Shown: positions 1 through 8,714, counted from the first letter of the stretch. The stretch: 42,288 nucleotides of DNA from Sedimenticola sp. (GCA_026196475.1 JAPHTA010000070.1:1-42288), one strand, 5' to 3'. Program-made: numbers and translations. Notes: a model not told the origin generated them from the sequence alone.

Positions 1-1
1 C

Positions 2-295
2 CGGTTCCTGGCCCTGAACGGGATCCAGACCCAGTCGGCCCACACCTTCAACCTGTTGTCCGAACTGGACGGGATCCGCGCCCTGGATGTGGACGTGCTG
101 CGGATCAGTCCCCAGGCCAACCATACCGCCCGGGTGATCGAGCTGTTCCGGCAGGCGCTGGATGGTCGTGTTGAGCCGGGTGAGGCGTCGCAAAAGCTGG
201 AGCGGCTGTTGCCGGTCGGTTCCTGCAACGGCTACTGGCACGGGGAGGCGGGGATGGAGAACCGGGCCCAGGCGGCGGCCCAGGCACTCTGTTAG
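2..295 (+). CDS. ubiV: UbiV-like U32-family protein, C-terminal fragment (O2-independent ubiquinone biosynthesis); 5' end outside window
   Basis: Frame 2 is open from the window edge: RFLALNGIQTQSAHTFNLLSELDGIRALDVDVLRISPQ...CNGYWHGEAGM, typical of YhbV/UbiV C-termini; a UbiT-like gene lies nearby. Confidence 0.75.
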   Translation, partial: RFLALNGIQTQSAHTFNLLSELDGIRALDVDVLRISPQANHTARVIELFRQALDGRVEPGEASQKLERLLPVGSCNGYWHGEAGMENRAQAAAQALC

Positions 296-312
296 CCGTT
301 GGTAACCAAGCC

Positions 313-332
313 AGGGCCTGTTAACAGGCCCT
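313..332. terminator. Perfect 20-bp palindrome between convergent genes, possible bidirectional terminator or processing hairpin
   Basis: AGGGCCTGTTAACAGGCCCT is self-complementary and lies between the 3' ends of ubiV(+) and the MotB-like gene(-). No clear U-tract. Confidence 0.4.
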
Positions 333-1608
333 AGAGAGAGGTCAGCTTGATCTCGATACGGCGGTTCCGGCGCAGGGCCTCTTCCGAACCACCGGAATCG
401 ATCGGATGGAATTCGCCGAAGCCGGCGGCCGAGAGGCGTTTCTCGGGAATCCCCTGGCTGGCCAGGTAGCGCACCACCGAGACCGCCCGGGCGGTGGACA
501 ATTCCCAGTTCGAGGGGAAACGCTCGTTGTTGATCGGGATGCGGTCGGTATGGCCGTCCACCCGCAGGATCCACTGGATATCCACCGGGATGCGGTCGGC
601 GACGCTCTTCAGGGTACCCGCCAGCTTACCCAGCTGCTGCTTGCCCTCGTCGCCCAGGCGGGCGGAGCCGGAGGCGAACAGAAGCTCCGACTGGAACAGG
701 AAGCGGTCACCCACCACCCGGATCGAGGGATTGTCACCAAGCAACTCCCGCAGGCGACCGAAAAACTCCGAGCGGTACTTTTCGAGGCGATTGACCCTTC
801 GCGCCAGCTCTATATTGAGGCGCTCTCCAAGCCGCTTGATCTCCTGCTCCTTGCCCAGGTTCTCCTGCTCGGCCGTGGAGAGGGCGCTGTTGACCTCCTG
901 CAGCTGTTGCTGCAGCTGGTCGATGCGCTGACTCAGGGCCGCAACCTGGATTCGAGCCTCGTCCGAGAGCTTTCGCTGCTGTTCCAGGGATTCACGCTGG
1001 GTCCCGACCAGGGCGGTCAGGGCCTGGATACGGATCTCCTTGCTCTCCACCTCCCGCTGGGCCAGCAGGGTACGCTCCTGCTGATCCGCCAGGCGCGCTT
1101 GCAGGGCTTTCGAGCGGTCCCGTAGCTGTCCTGCCGTCTGCTCGCTCTGATCCAGGCTGGCGGCCAGTCTGCCCACCTCCTGTTCCAGGGATTCCCGTGC
1201 CAGGCGCAAGGCGCTGATATCCTCCTGCAGGCTGGCCAGGGTCAGCAGTTGCTGTTCGATCTGTTCCTGGCCGGCCTGGTTCTCCTGCTGCAGGGAATCG
1301 ATGCGTGAAGCCAGCTGAAACTTCTCACCGGTCAGGGAGCTGACCATGTCGGAGAGTTGCCCGACGTCGTTCTGCAGCTTGGCATTGGCCTCTTTCTGCA
1401 GCCCCAGTTCCCGGGTCAGCTGGTTGATCTGGCGGTTCAGCACCACCAGCTCGCTCTCCTGGCTGGAGAGCAACTCGGAGAGCAGGAACTGGGCAAAGGT
1501 GAACAGCATCAGGACGAAGATGACCAGGATCAGAAGCGCGGAGAGGGCGTCGACGTAGCCCGGCCAGACATCGATGTGGCGCTTGCTGCGTCGGCTGCTG
1601 GTCAGCAT
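331..1608 (-). CDS. MotB/OmpA-family protein: one TM helix with conserved Asp, long coiled coil, C-terminal OmpA-like peptidoglycan-binding domain
   Basis: WPGYVDALSALLILVIFVLMLF TM with Asp in the MotB position; about 200 aa Q/E/L-rich coiled coil; VDGHTDRIPINNERFPSNWELSTARAVSVVRYL...GFGEFHPI...RRNRRIEI OmpA motif. Confidence 0.85.
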   Translation of the reverse strand: MLTSSRRSKRHIDVWPGYVDALSALLILVIFVLMLFTFAQFLLSELLSSQESELVVLNRQINQLTRELGLQKEANAKLQNDVGQLSDMVSSLTGEKFQLASRIDSLQQENQAGQEQIEQQLLTLASLQEDISALRLARESLEQEVGRLAASLDQSEQTAGQLRDRSKALQARLADQQERTLLAQREVESKEIRIQALTALVGTQRESLEQQRKLSDEARIQVAALSQRIDQLQQQLQEVNSALSTAEQENLGKEQEIKRLGERLNIELARRVNRLEKYRSEFFGRLRELLGDNPSIRVVGDRFLFQSELLFASGSARLGDEGKQQLGKLAGTLKSVADRIPVDIQWILRVDGHTDRIPINNERFPSNWELSTARAVSVVRYLASQGIPEKRLSAAGFGEFHPIDSGGSEEALRRNRRIEIKLTSL

Positions 1609-1610
1609 GG

Positions 1611-2501
1611 CTACTCCGTTTCGTCCGTTTCGGCATGCCCTGCGGAGCTGTCCTGCTGCTGGGCACGCAGCAGTTGCATCAGCAGGTGACGCTCGGCCCG
1701 GATCTCCTGGATCAGCAACTCCAGGCGGTCGTCGGCCTCTAGCGGCAGTGCCTCGACCAGGGGTTGGGTGTCATTGCTCCCGGTCTCGCCCTGTTCGCCG
1801 TCATCGTCGATCAGCTGGGTGAGGCCGGAGAGCCACTCCTCCAGGCCGTTGAAGAAGCGGTTCTGCGCATGTCCCGCCTGGATATCCAGGAAACCCAGCA
1901 CCAGGGAGCCACCGAGCCCGAACAGGGATGAGCTGAACGCGGTGCCCATGCCGCTGAGTGGTTTCTCCAGTCCCGATTTCAGCTCATCGAAGATACTGCC
2001 CATATTGTTGCCTCCCACCTCCAGGCCGTTGATCACCTGGCCCACTGCGGAGATGGTTCCCAGTAGCCCCCAGAAGGTGCCCAACAGGCCGAGAAAGATC
2101 AGCAGCCCGATCATGTAGCGGGAGATCTCCCGGGATTCGTCGAGTCGTTCCCGGATGCCGTCCAGCACGGTTCTGAGGGAGAGTGCGGTGAGTCTGAATC
2201 GGTCCCGGCGGCGGCCCGCCAGGTGGCGCGCCAGGGGTTTCAGCAGGCGCGGCTCATCCGCTACCGAGATACCGGCCTGGCCGGTCCGGAACAGGCGAAT
2301 CCAGTTGATCTCGGTCTGCAGGGCGAATACATGGCGGAAGTTGATCACGATCCCCACCAGCAGCAGGGCGAAGATCAGGGAGTTAAATCCCCAGTTGGCC
2401 ATGAAAGCCTGTTTCAGGGGCAGGTAGAGCAGGGCGCAGATGGCTGCGACGATGGCCAGGTAGATGCCCATCCAGAGTGCGGAGTGTCGTGGATTGACCA
2501 T
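1611..2501 (-). CDS. MotA/TolQ/ExbB-family proton channel-like protein
   Basis: About four TM segments, LGLLGTFWGLLGTISAVGQVI and GMGTAFSSSLFGLGGSLVLGFLDIQAG typical of MotA/ExbB; 2 bp upstream of the MotB-like partner. Confidence 0.85.
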   Translation of the reverse strand: MVNPRHSALWMGIYLAIVAAICALLYLPLKQAFMANWGFNSLIFALLLVGIVINFRHVFALQTEINWIRLFRTGQAGISVADEPRLLKPLARHLAGRRRDRFRLTALSLRTVLDGIRERLDESREISRYMIGLLIFLGLLGTFWGLLGTISAVGQVINGLEVGGNNMGSIFDELKSGLEKPLSGMGTAFSSSLFGLGGSLVLGFLDIQAGHAQNRFFNGLEEWLSGLTQLIDDDGEQGETGSNDTQPLVEALPLEADDRLELLIQEIRAERHLLMQLLRAQQQDSSAGHAETDETE

Positions 2502-2729
2502 GGGGATTCCTTTGTGTCTTCTCCTGTGGCATGGGGCGCTTCAGGGCCGGGGAGAGAGCCCGGCGGTCAATAGGCTTCTGCCGACCCGCTTCCCCCGGGC
2601 CGACCCGGTTAGCATAGACGGCGCCAGCCGGTCAGTAAACGGCAACACCGGCTGGGCGGTGGGAACTGGCTCAAGGAATTGCCGGTAAACGGGGTCTGAT
2701 CCGGCGGGGTTATCCCGTTGACTGGATGC

Positions 2730-3278
2730 TTAACGGCTTCCGGCGCCAGGGCCGAAGGGCAGACGCGGCAGTTTTGGCAGGCGTGGCCTGGGCAGGCTGT
2801 TGCCTCGCTCAATCAGGTTGGTTACCCCGTCCAGCATGCGAAGAAAGGGGCCGATCCGGTCTTCCAGTTCCAGGGAGTCAAGAAAATTCTTTACGTAGAG
2901 CCCCAGTTCAGTGTCGCCGCCGAGCTTGAGACGCCGGTTGAAAAAGAGGGTATCCGCATCCTCGCGGCGGGTGGCGAGGAGGAGAAAATCGTAGATCGAG
3001 CCTGCGATACTGAGATCATCAGGCTGGTCACGGTCGGCGGCGCAGAGTTTCCCGTTGCGCAGGGTGAGGCTGAACCGGATCCGGGCGTCGACCACATCCA
3101 CCCGCATCACCTTGCCCTCCAGGAAGTCGAGCTCACCATCCGCCAGTTCCGGTCTGAACAGCCGGTTCAGCACCCTGGCCATGGCCTGACCGATGGAGGA
3201 TCCCGGGAGCAGGCTCAGGGGCAGGGCCAGGGGTTTCGGCAGTAGCGGGTTTCCGGGAAGGTGAGCAGCATTGTTCAT
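2730..3278 (-). CDS. ubiT: UbiT-like SCP2 sterol-binding domain protein
   Basis: SCP2-like fold sequence (LDFLEGKVMRVDVVDARIRFSLTLRNGKLCAA...DLSIAGSIYDFLLLATRREDADTLFFNRRLKLGGDTELGLYVKNFLD), matches YhbT/UbiT pattern; close to ubiV. Confidence 0.8.
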   Translation of the reverse strand: MNNAAHLPGNPLLPKPLALPLSLLPGSSIGQAMARVLNRLFRPELADGELDFLEGKVMRVDVVDARIRFSLTLRNGKLCAADRDQPDDLSIAGSIYDFLLLATRREDADTLFFNRRLKLGGDTELGLYVKNFLDSLELEDRIGPFLRMLDGVTNLIERGNSLPRPRLPKLPRLPFGPGAGSR

Positions 3279-3319
3279 GGTTGGGCCTCGCTCGGTCTCG
3301 GTCCGTGGGAATCCAGTGC

Positions 3320-4777
3320 TCAGGAAGGGTCGCCGGAGGTGGCCAGGGTAACATCCGGACCAATCGGAGACGTAGCCCCGCTGCGGGGGACGTCGGGCGT
3401 CTTGTACCAGCTCAGCTTCTCCTGAAGTTTTACCACTTCTCCGACAATGATCAGTGTGGGGGGCTTCGGCTGTTCCCGGTCAACGATCTCCTGGATGTTA
3501 CTCAGCGTACCGGTGAAAACACGCTGCTTTTCCGTGGTGCCCTGCTGGATCAGCGCGATCGGCATCTCCGGCGGAACACCGTGTTCGATCAGCTTGCGGG
3601 TGATTACCGGCAGGCCCACCAGCCCCATGTAGAAGACCACGGTCTGGTGTGGTTGGGCCAGCTGGTTCCAGTTCAGGTTTATCGAGCCGTCCTTGAGATG
3701 ACCGGTGACAAAGGTAACGGACTGGGCGTAGTCACGGTGCGTCAGGGGGATTCCGGAGTAGGCCGCGCAGCCGGAGGCCGCGGTTATGGCCGGTACCACC
3801 TGGAAAGGAACGCCCTCTGCGGAGAGCGTGTCGATCTCTTCGCCGCCGCGACCGAAGATGAACGGATCACCTCCCTTCAGGCGTACCACGCGTTTGCCCT
3901 GCTTGGCCAGGTCAACCAGCAGCTGGTTGATCTCCTCCTGGCGCATGGCGTGCTGGTCACGCTCCTTGCCGACATAGATGCGCTCTGCATCGCGCCGTGT
4001 CATCTCCAGGACAGGCGCGGCAACCAGGCGGTCATAGACCACCACGTCAGCCTGCTGCATCAGCCTAAGGGCGCGGAAGGTGAGAAGGTCAGGATCACCC
4101 GGGCCACCACCGACCAGGTAGACCTCGCCAATGCTCTCATGCTCGCCGGATGCCTCCAGGGCACGCTCCATGCTGACCTCGGCCTCCTCCAGGTGTCCGG
4201 AGAAGATACGCTCCGCCACGCCGCTCTGCAGTATTTTTTCCCAGAACATGCGGCGATCGCTGGAGTTGTCGAAGCGGGCCTTGACCTTGTCCCGGAAGCG
4301 ATTCGCAAACTCGGCCAGGCGGCCGTATCCGGCCGGAATCAGGGTTTCGAGACGGCTGCGTATGAGCCGCGCCAGAACCGGCGATGCGCCACCGGTGGAG
4401 ATGGCTGCCACCACCGGTGAGCGGTCGATGATCGACGGGGTAATAAAGGTACAGAGTTCAGGCTGGTCGACCACGTTGACCGGCAGGTGCCTGGCCTTGG
4501 CCTGTTCCGATACCTGCTGATTCACCTCGCTGTTATCGGTGGCCGCAATCACCAGGTAGGCATCTTCCAGGTCGTCACTTCGGTACTCCCGGGCCAGGTG
4601 TTCTATCAGTCCTTTGTCCAGGGCGCTCTGCAGTTCCGGGCACAATTGGGGAGAGACAACGCGAATCTTACCCTGCGCCTTCAACAGCAGAGTGACTTTC
4701 CGCGCGGCGATTTCGCCCCCGCCAATCACCAGGCTCGTCCTGTTTTTTACATCGAGAAAAATGGGGAAGAAATCCAT
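3320..4777 (-). CDS. cysG: Siroheme synthase CysG (precorrin-2 dehydrogenase/ferrochelatase + uroporphyrinogen-III C-methyltransferase)
   Basis: N-term MDFFPIFLDVKNRTSLVIGGGEIAARKV; C-term VYLVGGGPGDPDLLTFRALRLMQQADVVVYDRLV ... VTFVTGHLK. Confidence 0.97.
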   Translation of the reverse strand: MDFFPIFLDVKNRTSLVIGGGEIAARKVTLLLKAQGKIRVVSPQLCPELQSALDKGLIEHLAREYRSDDLEDAYLVIAATDNSEVNQQVSEQAKARHLPVNVVDQPELCTFITPSIIDRSPVVAAISTGGASPVLARLIRSRLETLIPAGYGRLAEFANRFRDKVKARFDNSSDRRMFWEKILQSGVAERIFSGHLEEAEVSMERALEASGEHESIGEVYLVGGGPGDPDLLTFRALRLMQQADVVVYDRLVAAPVLEMTRRDAERIYVGKERDQHAMRQEEINQLLVDLAKQGKRVVRLKGGDPFIFGRGGEEIDTLSAEGVPFQVVPAITAASGCAAYSGIPLTHRDYAQSVTFVTGHLKDGSINLNWNQLAQPHQTVVFYMGLVGLPVITRKLIEHGVPPEMPIALIQQGTTEKQRVFTGTLSNIQEIVDREQPKPPTLIIVGEVVKLQEKLSWYKTPDVPRSGATSPIGPDVTLATSGDPS

Positions 4778-4889
4778 CGTTTACCTTCGTAAGCGCTCTC
4801 TGTATCCGAGCCTGGGAGCCATGCTCGTCGAATGAGGCGGAACAATAGCATGTGGTTGAAAGTGGAACAATAAATACGGGCTGCTTGAA

Positions 4890-4912
4890 TATATTAGAGT
4901 TTCTATAATATA
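4890..4912 (+). promoter_or_regulatory. AT-rich imperfect inverted repeat overlapping a TATAAT -10-like element, upstream of the rhodanese gene
   Basis: TATATTAGAgttTCTATAATATA; TATAAT at 4904-4909. No good -35 seen. Confidence 0.4.
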
Positions 4913-4952
4913 CTAAATAACTAGGTTAATCATTATTTCGAGAGTCAGATAC

Positions 4953-5273
4953 GTGGTTAAAGAGATCAATTCCCAGGAACTGAAAAGCCGACTGGCGGCG
5001 AATGAAGAGATCCATCTGATGGATATCCGCAGTGATGCGGAGGTGGTCGGTGGCATGCTACCCAGCTCCATCCACCTGCCGATGCATCTCATACCGTTGA
5101 AAATATCAGAGTTTTCTCCAGAGAAGGAGATCGTGCTCTATTGCCGTAGCGGTGCACGCTCCTACCACGCCTGCCAGTATCTGATGCAGCAGGGTTACGA
5201 CAATGTGATCAACCTCCGTGGTGGTATCATCGACTGGGCGCGCCAGGGCTTCAGTATCGTGGCCAATGGGTGA
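4953..5273 (+). CDS. Rhodanese-like sulfurtransferase (single domain)
   Basis: MDIRSDAEVVGGMLPSSIHLPM...EIVLYCRSGARSYHACQYLMQQGYDNVINLRGGIIDW; CRSGAR active-site loop. Confidence 0.93.
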   Translation: MVKEINSQELKSRLAANEEIHLMDIRSDAEVVGGMLPSSIHLPMHLIPLKISEFSPEKEIVLYCRSGARSYHACQYLMQQGYDNVINLRGGIIDWARQGFSIVANG

Positions 5274-5401
5274 CGCGCGCCCCGCAGGAGGGCGTCCCGA
5301 TTCGCACCGTATATGTGAACGGTGCTTGCGTTTGCCTAATAATTAGAATATAAGTTACGACTGATTTTCATACAACGAGACAACAGATTTGGAGGTTTAC
5401 C

Positions 5402-5632
5402 ATGGCTGATTTTGATGATGAACTGGATGCGAGCGGCCTCAACTGCCCCCTGCCCATCCTGCGTGCAAAGAAGACCCTGACCGGAATGGAGTCGGGCAAG
5501 GTGCTGCACATCATCGCCACTGACCCCGGTTCAGTAAAAGATTTCGAGGCCTTCTCCAAGCAGACCGGCAATGAGCTGATGGAGTCCCGTGAAGAGGGTG
5601 GTAAATTCCACTTTCTGATCAAGAAGTCCTGA
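5402..5632 (+). CDS. tusA: TusA family sulfurtransferase
   Basis: DASGLNCPLPILRAKKTLTGMESGKVLHIIATDPGSVKDFEAF; CPxP motif; GGAGG upstream. Confidence 0.93.
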   Translation: MADFDDELDASGLNCPLPILRAKKTLTGMESGKVLHIIATDPGSVKDFEAFSKQTGNELMESREEGGKFHFLIKKS

Positions 5633-5680
5633 TAGTCTTTAAATTCAGGGCTCAAGCCTCATCCACTGGAGGAGATTCAG

Positions 5681-6160
5681 ATGGAAACAAAGAAATTAGC
5701 CATTATTGCAACCAAAGGATCGCTGGATTGGGCCTATCCGCCCTTTATCCTCTCTTCGACCGCTGCTGCATTGGGCTACGAGGTGGAGATCTTCTTCACT
5801 TTCTACGGATTGCAGCTGTTGCGCAAGAAGCTGGATCTGCAGGTCACCCCGCTGGGTAACCCGGGCATGCCGATGCCGATGGGTATGGACAAGTGGTTCC
5901 CGGTACTGGGTACCGCGCTGCCCGGCATGCAGTCCATGATGACCATGATGATGAAGAAGAAGATGGCGGACAAGGGCGTGGCCAGTCTGGAAGAGCTGCG
6001 TGATCTCTGTCAGGAGGCGGAAGTCAAGCTGATCGCCTGCCAGATGACCGTTGATCTGTTCGACATGGAGACCTCCGAGTTCATCGACGGCATCGAATAC
6101 GCGGGCGCCGCCCGTTTCTTCGAGTTTGCCGGTGAGAGTGACATCTGCCTCTATATCTGA
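5681..6160 (+). CDS. dsrE2: DsrE/DsrF family protein (DsrE2-like)
   Basis: KLAIIATKGSLDWAYPPFILSSTAAALGYEVEIFFTFYGLQLL...VKLIACQMTVDLF; gene order rhodanese-TusA-DsrE. Confidence 0.88.
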   Translation: METKKLAIIATKGSLDWAYPPFILSSTAAALGYEVEIFFTFYGLQLLRKKLDLQVTPLGNPGMPMPMGMDKWFPVLGTALPGMQSMMTMMMKKKMADKGVASLEELRDLCQEAEVKLIACQMTVDLFDMETSEFIDGIEYAGAARFFEFAGESDICLYI

Positions 6161-6180
6161 GCAACTGGCAATCGCCAATG

Positions 6181-6216
6181 AAAAGGCCGCGCTCTTTCGG
6201 GAGCGCGGCCTTTTTT
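6181..6216 (+). terminator. Rho-independent terminator after the rhd-tusA-dsrE2 cluster
   Basis: aaaaGGCCGCGCTCtttcggGAGCGCGGCCtttttt: perfect 10-bp GC-rich stem plus U-tract (A-tract upstream makes it potentially bidirectional). Confidence 0.93.
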
Positions 6217-6267
6217 AATCTCCGGGAAAACGCCCGGAGAAGGCTCATATAAGGCGACTGGCAGGCT

Positions 6268-7491
6268 TCAGAACTTGTACTCCATGCCTACGGTAAACAG
6301 GTAGGCTTCCGCGTTCTCGAACGTTGCTGTGTTCAGACTATTTCCATCAGCGGGAGTGAGTGTCAGCTTGTCCTTCTTGTCGTAGAGAAAGGCACCACCG
6401 ATGCTGAGCTTGTCCGAGTACTGGTAGCGGGCACCGAAGGAGAATATTTTAGCGTCGGTATCCGGCAGCTCGAATCCCACGTATCGCTTGTCTACAGGGG
6501 TCTTGTCATAGGCAAATCCGGCCATCAGGTCCCACTTGCCGTTGAGGCGATGGCTCAGGCCGATTCGGTAGCTGTTGCTGTCTGACCAGTTTTTGATGCT
6601 AGGTGTATCAAATGGCGCAAATACACCGCCGAATGCTGTTGTTAGATCTATCGGATAATTGAAGTCCAGTTGGTCATACGCCGACCAGTAAGTACGTTCG
6701 TAGACCAACTCAATGGTAGTACTGGGCGTTATGTCATAGGCTGCAGCCAAGTTCAGGGCGGCAGGCACTGGAACCATTACCGAAACATCACCGTTATAAA
6801 CGGGAACATAGTTTGCCGTGGATCCAATTTTCGCGTTTCCCTCGACAGTCAGGTCGATTTTTGATCGATAAGTTGCCGCCAGCGAGAGTGAGTCTGTCGG
6901 CTTGAATAGCAGAGCCAGATTGTATCCGAAGTCGAAAGAATCACCTTCCATGTCTCGGAAGGCCAGTGCGGGAGATCCGCTTTTCACTACGCCTTTGCTG
7001 TAGATGACCCGGGCACCTGCGGCGACGGAAAACTGGTTGTTGACCTTGTAAGCGGCGGAGGGGTTGATCTCCACGGTCTTAAGGGTGAACTCTTCAGAGG
7101 TGGCTGCGCCGATTGCGGGCCAACGCTTGGAGAGGCCGGCCGGTGTCACCACGGAGAGACCAAAACGGGCATTTCCCGCCTCGGGGCTTACATAGTGGAA
7201 ACTCGGGATCAGGAAATCCTCCTTCTTGGAGCTGTCGCTTCCTCCCGCTTCCGCGTAGTCGATGCTGGTCAGGTGGATAATATTCAGATCCGCCTCCAGG
7301 CTCGCACCGGATTCGTTAAACACCATCGCTGCCGGGTTAAAGTAAGCGGCGTCGGCGCCGTGGGCGTTGGCCACGTAGGCGGCCGAAAGCGCCATGCTGT
7401 TGATGGAGTTTTCCGGAATTTTGTAACCCGCAGCCATGGCCTGTCCTGTGGCTGCCAGAGCGATTGCCGAAACAAGGGCAAGTTTCTTCAT
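6268..7491 (-). CDS. FadL/OMPP1-family outer membrane protein
   Basis: Signal peptide MKKLALVSAIALAATGQAMAAGYKIPENSINSMALSAAYVANAHGADAAYFNPAAMVF; C-terminal ..FTVGMEYKF. Start moved to the ATG at 7491 (the ORF track begins at 7650). Confidence 0.9.
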   Translation of the reverse strand: MKKLALVSAIALAATGQAMAAGYKIPENSINSMALSAAYVANAHGADAAYFNPAAMVFNESGASLEADLNIIHLTSIDYAEAGGSDSSKKEDFLIPSFHYVSPEAGNARFGLSVVTPAGLSKRWPAIGAATSEEFTLKTVEINPSAAYKVNNQFSVAAGARVIYSKGVVKSGSPALAFRDMEGDSFDFGYNLALLFKPTDSLSLAATYRSKIDLTVEGNAKIGSTANYVPVYNGDVSVMVPVPAALNLAAAYDITPSTTIELVYERTYWSAYDQLDFNYPIDLTTAFGGVFAPFDTPSIKNWSDSNSYRIGLSHRLNGKWDLMAGFAYDKTPVDKRYVGFELPDTDAKIFSFGARYQYSDKLSIGGAFLYDKKDKLTLTPADGNSLNTATFENAEAYLFTVGMEYKF

Positions 7492-7826
7492 TGGTAAGTT
7501 CCCCGTAACTTGAGTCGTGTAGCCTTGTGGCCATAACGTTATGATTTTGGGCCAGGTATCGGCCTGTCTGGTCTTTATGGAAGGGGGCATTTTTCTGACC
7601 ATTAATGTTTTTATCCGCCAGAATTTAGCACCTAGTACTGCCTGACACAACCGTTTGAAACACGCATGGTTTGGTGTGTCTGTCGGGGTTGATACAGGTC
7701 AGTTTGATCTCGTGCACAGATTCAGTGATTGTTTCCGCACCTTTGTTGCATCAGCTCGATCTGAAAGTGATGAGGATGCATCATGGGCTTGCGTGGATTC
7801 TGTGGTCACCAGGGATAGTGTCGATT

Positions 7827-8714
7827 ATGAAAACTCCGGTTCGTCTCCTGCTGTTGATGCTGCTGTTTCTTCAGCCGGCATGGGCCGGGGAGAGCGGGAT
7901 AAAGCCCTATGTGCTCTCCTCCAATGTGGCAGCTGACATGGTGCAAAAGGTGATTGAGGTAAAGGAGGCCCTGCTGGCCGGTGGCTTTGAGTGGGTGGCT
8001 GAGTATGCTCCGGACGCTGATCGTCACATAGTTCTCATCACACACGACCAGTTGAAGAGGATCGACTCCGGTGATTCCGGAAGATATTTTTTATTGCCAT
8101 TACGGGTCGCCATCACCCGGGTTGAAGGGAAACTCCAAATCAGTTACACCAATCCTGTCTACTATGCCCATGCCTACCGGGTGAGTACTGATGTCAGCGG
8201 AATTCTGCTGCGTCTCCAGCAGATACTCGGGATGCAACAGGTCTTCGGCGCAAGCGGCCTGAGTGTCGAAGAGCTTGCCACCTATCGCTACTCCTACGGG
8301 ATGGAACAGTTTGACGACCAGTTGCAACTGGCGAGTTTCGATACCCAGGAACAGGCGTTGACGGAGGTGGAGCGGGGTCTTGAGCGACGCTCCGGCCAGC
8401 TGGAACGTCTTTTCAGGCTGGATCTGCCGGGCCAGTCCGCCACGCTGTTCGGTGTAGCCATAAAGGGCGGACCGGGCAGTGATCAGGCGATTACCGCCGC
8501 TGTCGACGTGGCGCCGTTGAGACATACCGCACGAATGCCATACACGGTGCTGGTGCTGAGGGGGAGCGTGGTTGCGTTACACCCCCGCTTCAAGCTTCCT
8601 CTGGATTTTCCCGGTCTGGCGCGTACTGGCGAACACAGTTTTACCGCGATTCTGCGGGCTCCCGGAGCCATTGAGCAGGCCCTGAGGGGGCTTTTTGATG
8701 GTCCGGAGGAATAG
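7827..8714 (+). CDS. Secreted/periplasmic conserved hypothetical protein, possibly DUF302-like in its first half
   Basis: Signal peptide MKTPVRLLLLMLLFLQPAWAGE; start moved to the ATG at 7827. The domain call is weak. Confidence 0.6.
   Translation: MKTPVRLLLLMLLFLQPAWAGESGIKPYVLSSNVAADMVQKVIEVKEALLAGGFEWVAEYAPDADRHIVLITHDQLKRIDSGDSGRYFLLPLRVAITRVEGKLQISYTNPVYYAHAYRVSTDVSGILLRLQQILGMQQVFGASGLSVEELATYRYSYGMEQFDDQLQLASFDTQEQALTEVERGLERRSGQLERLFRLDLPGQSATLFGVAIKGGPGSDQAITAAVDVAPLRHTARMPYTVLVLRGSVVALHPRFKLPLDFPGLARTGEHSFTAILRAPGAIEQALRGLFDGPEE

Noticed and set aside
331-2501. Zorya (ZorAB) anti-phage system
   Set aside because: MotA/MotB-like pair only; neighbours are ubiT, cysG and ubiV with no helicase or ZorC/ZorE-type genes. 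The long coiled coil is in the B subunit, not the A subunit.
3281-4420. 379-aa plus-strand ORF opposite cysG
   Set aside because: Shadow of CysG, which is unambiguous on the minus strand.
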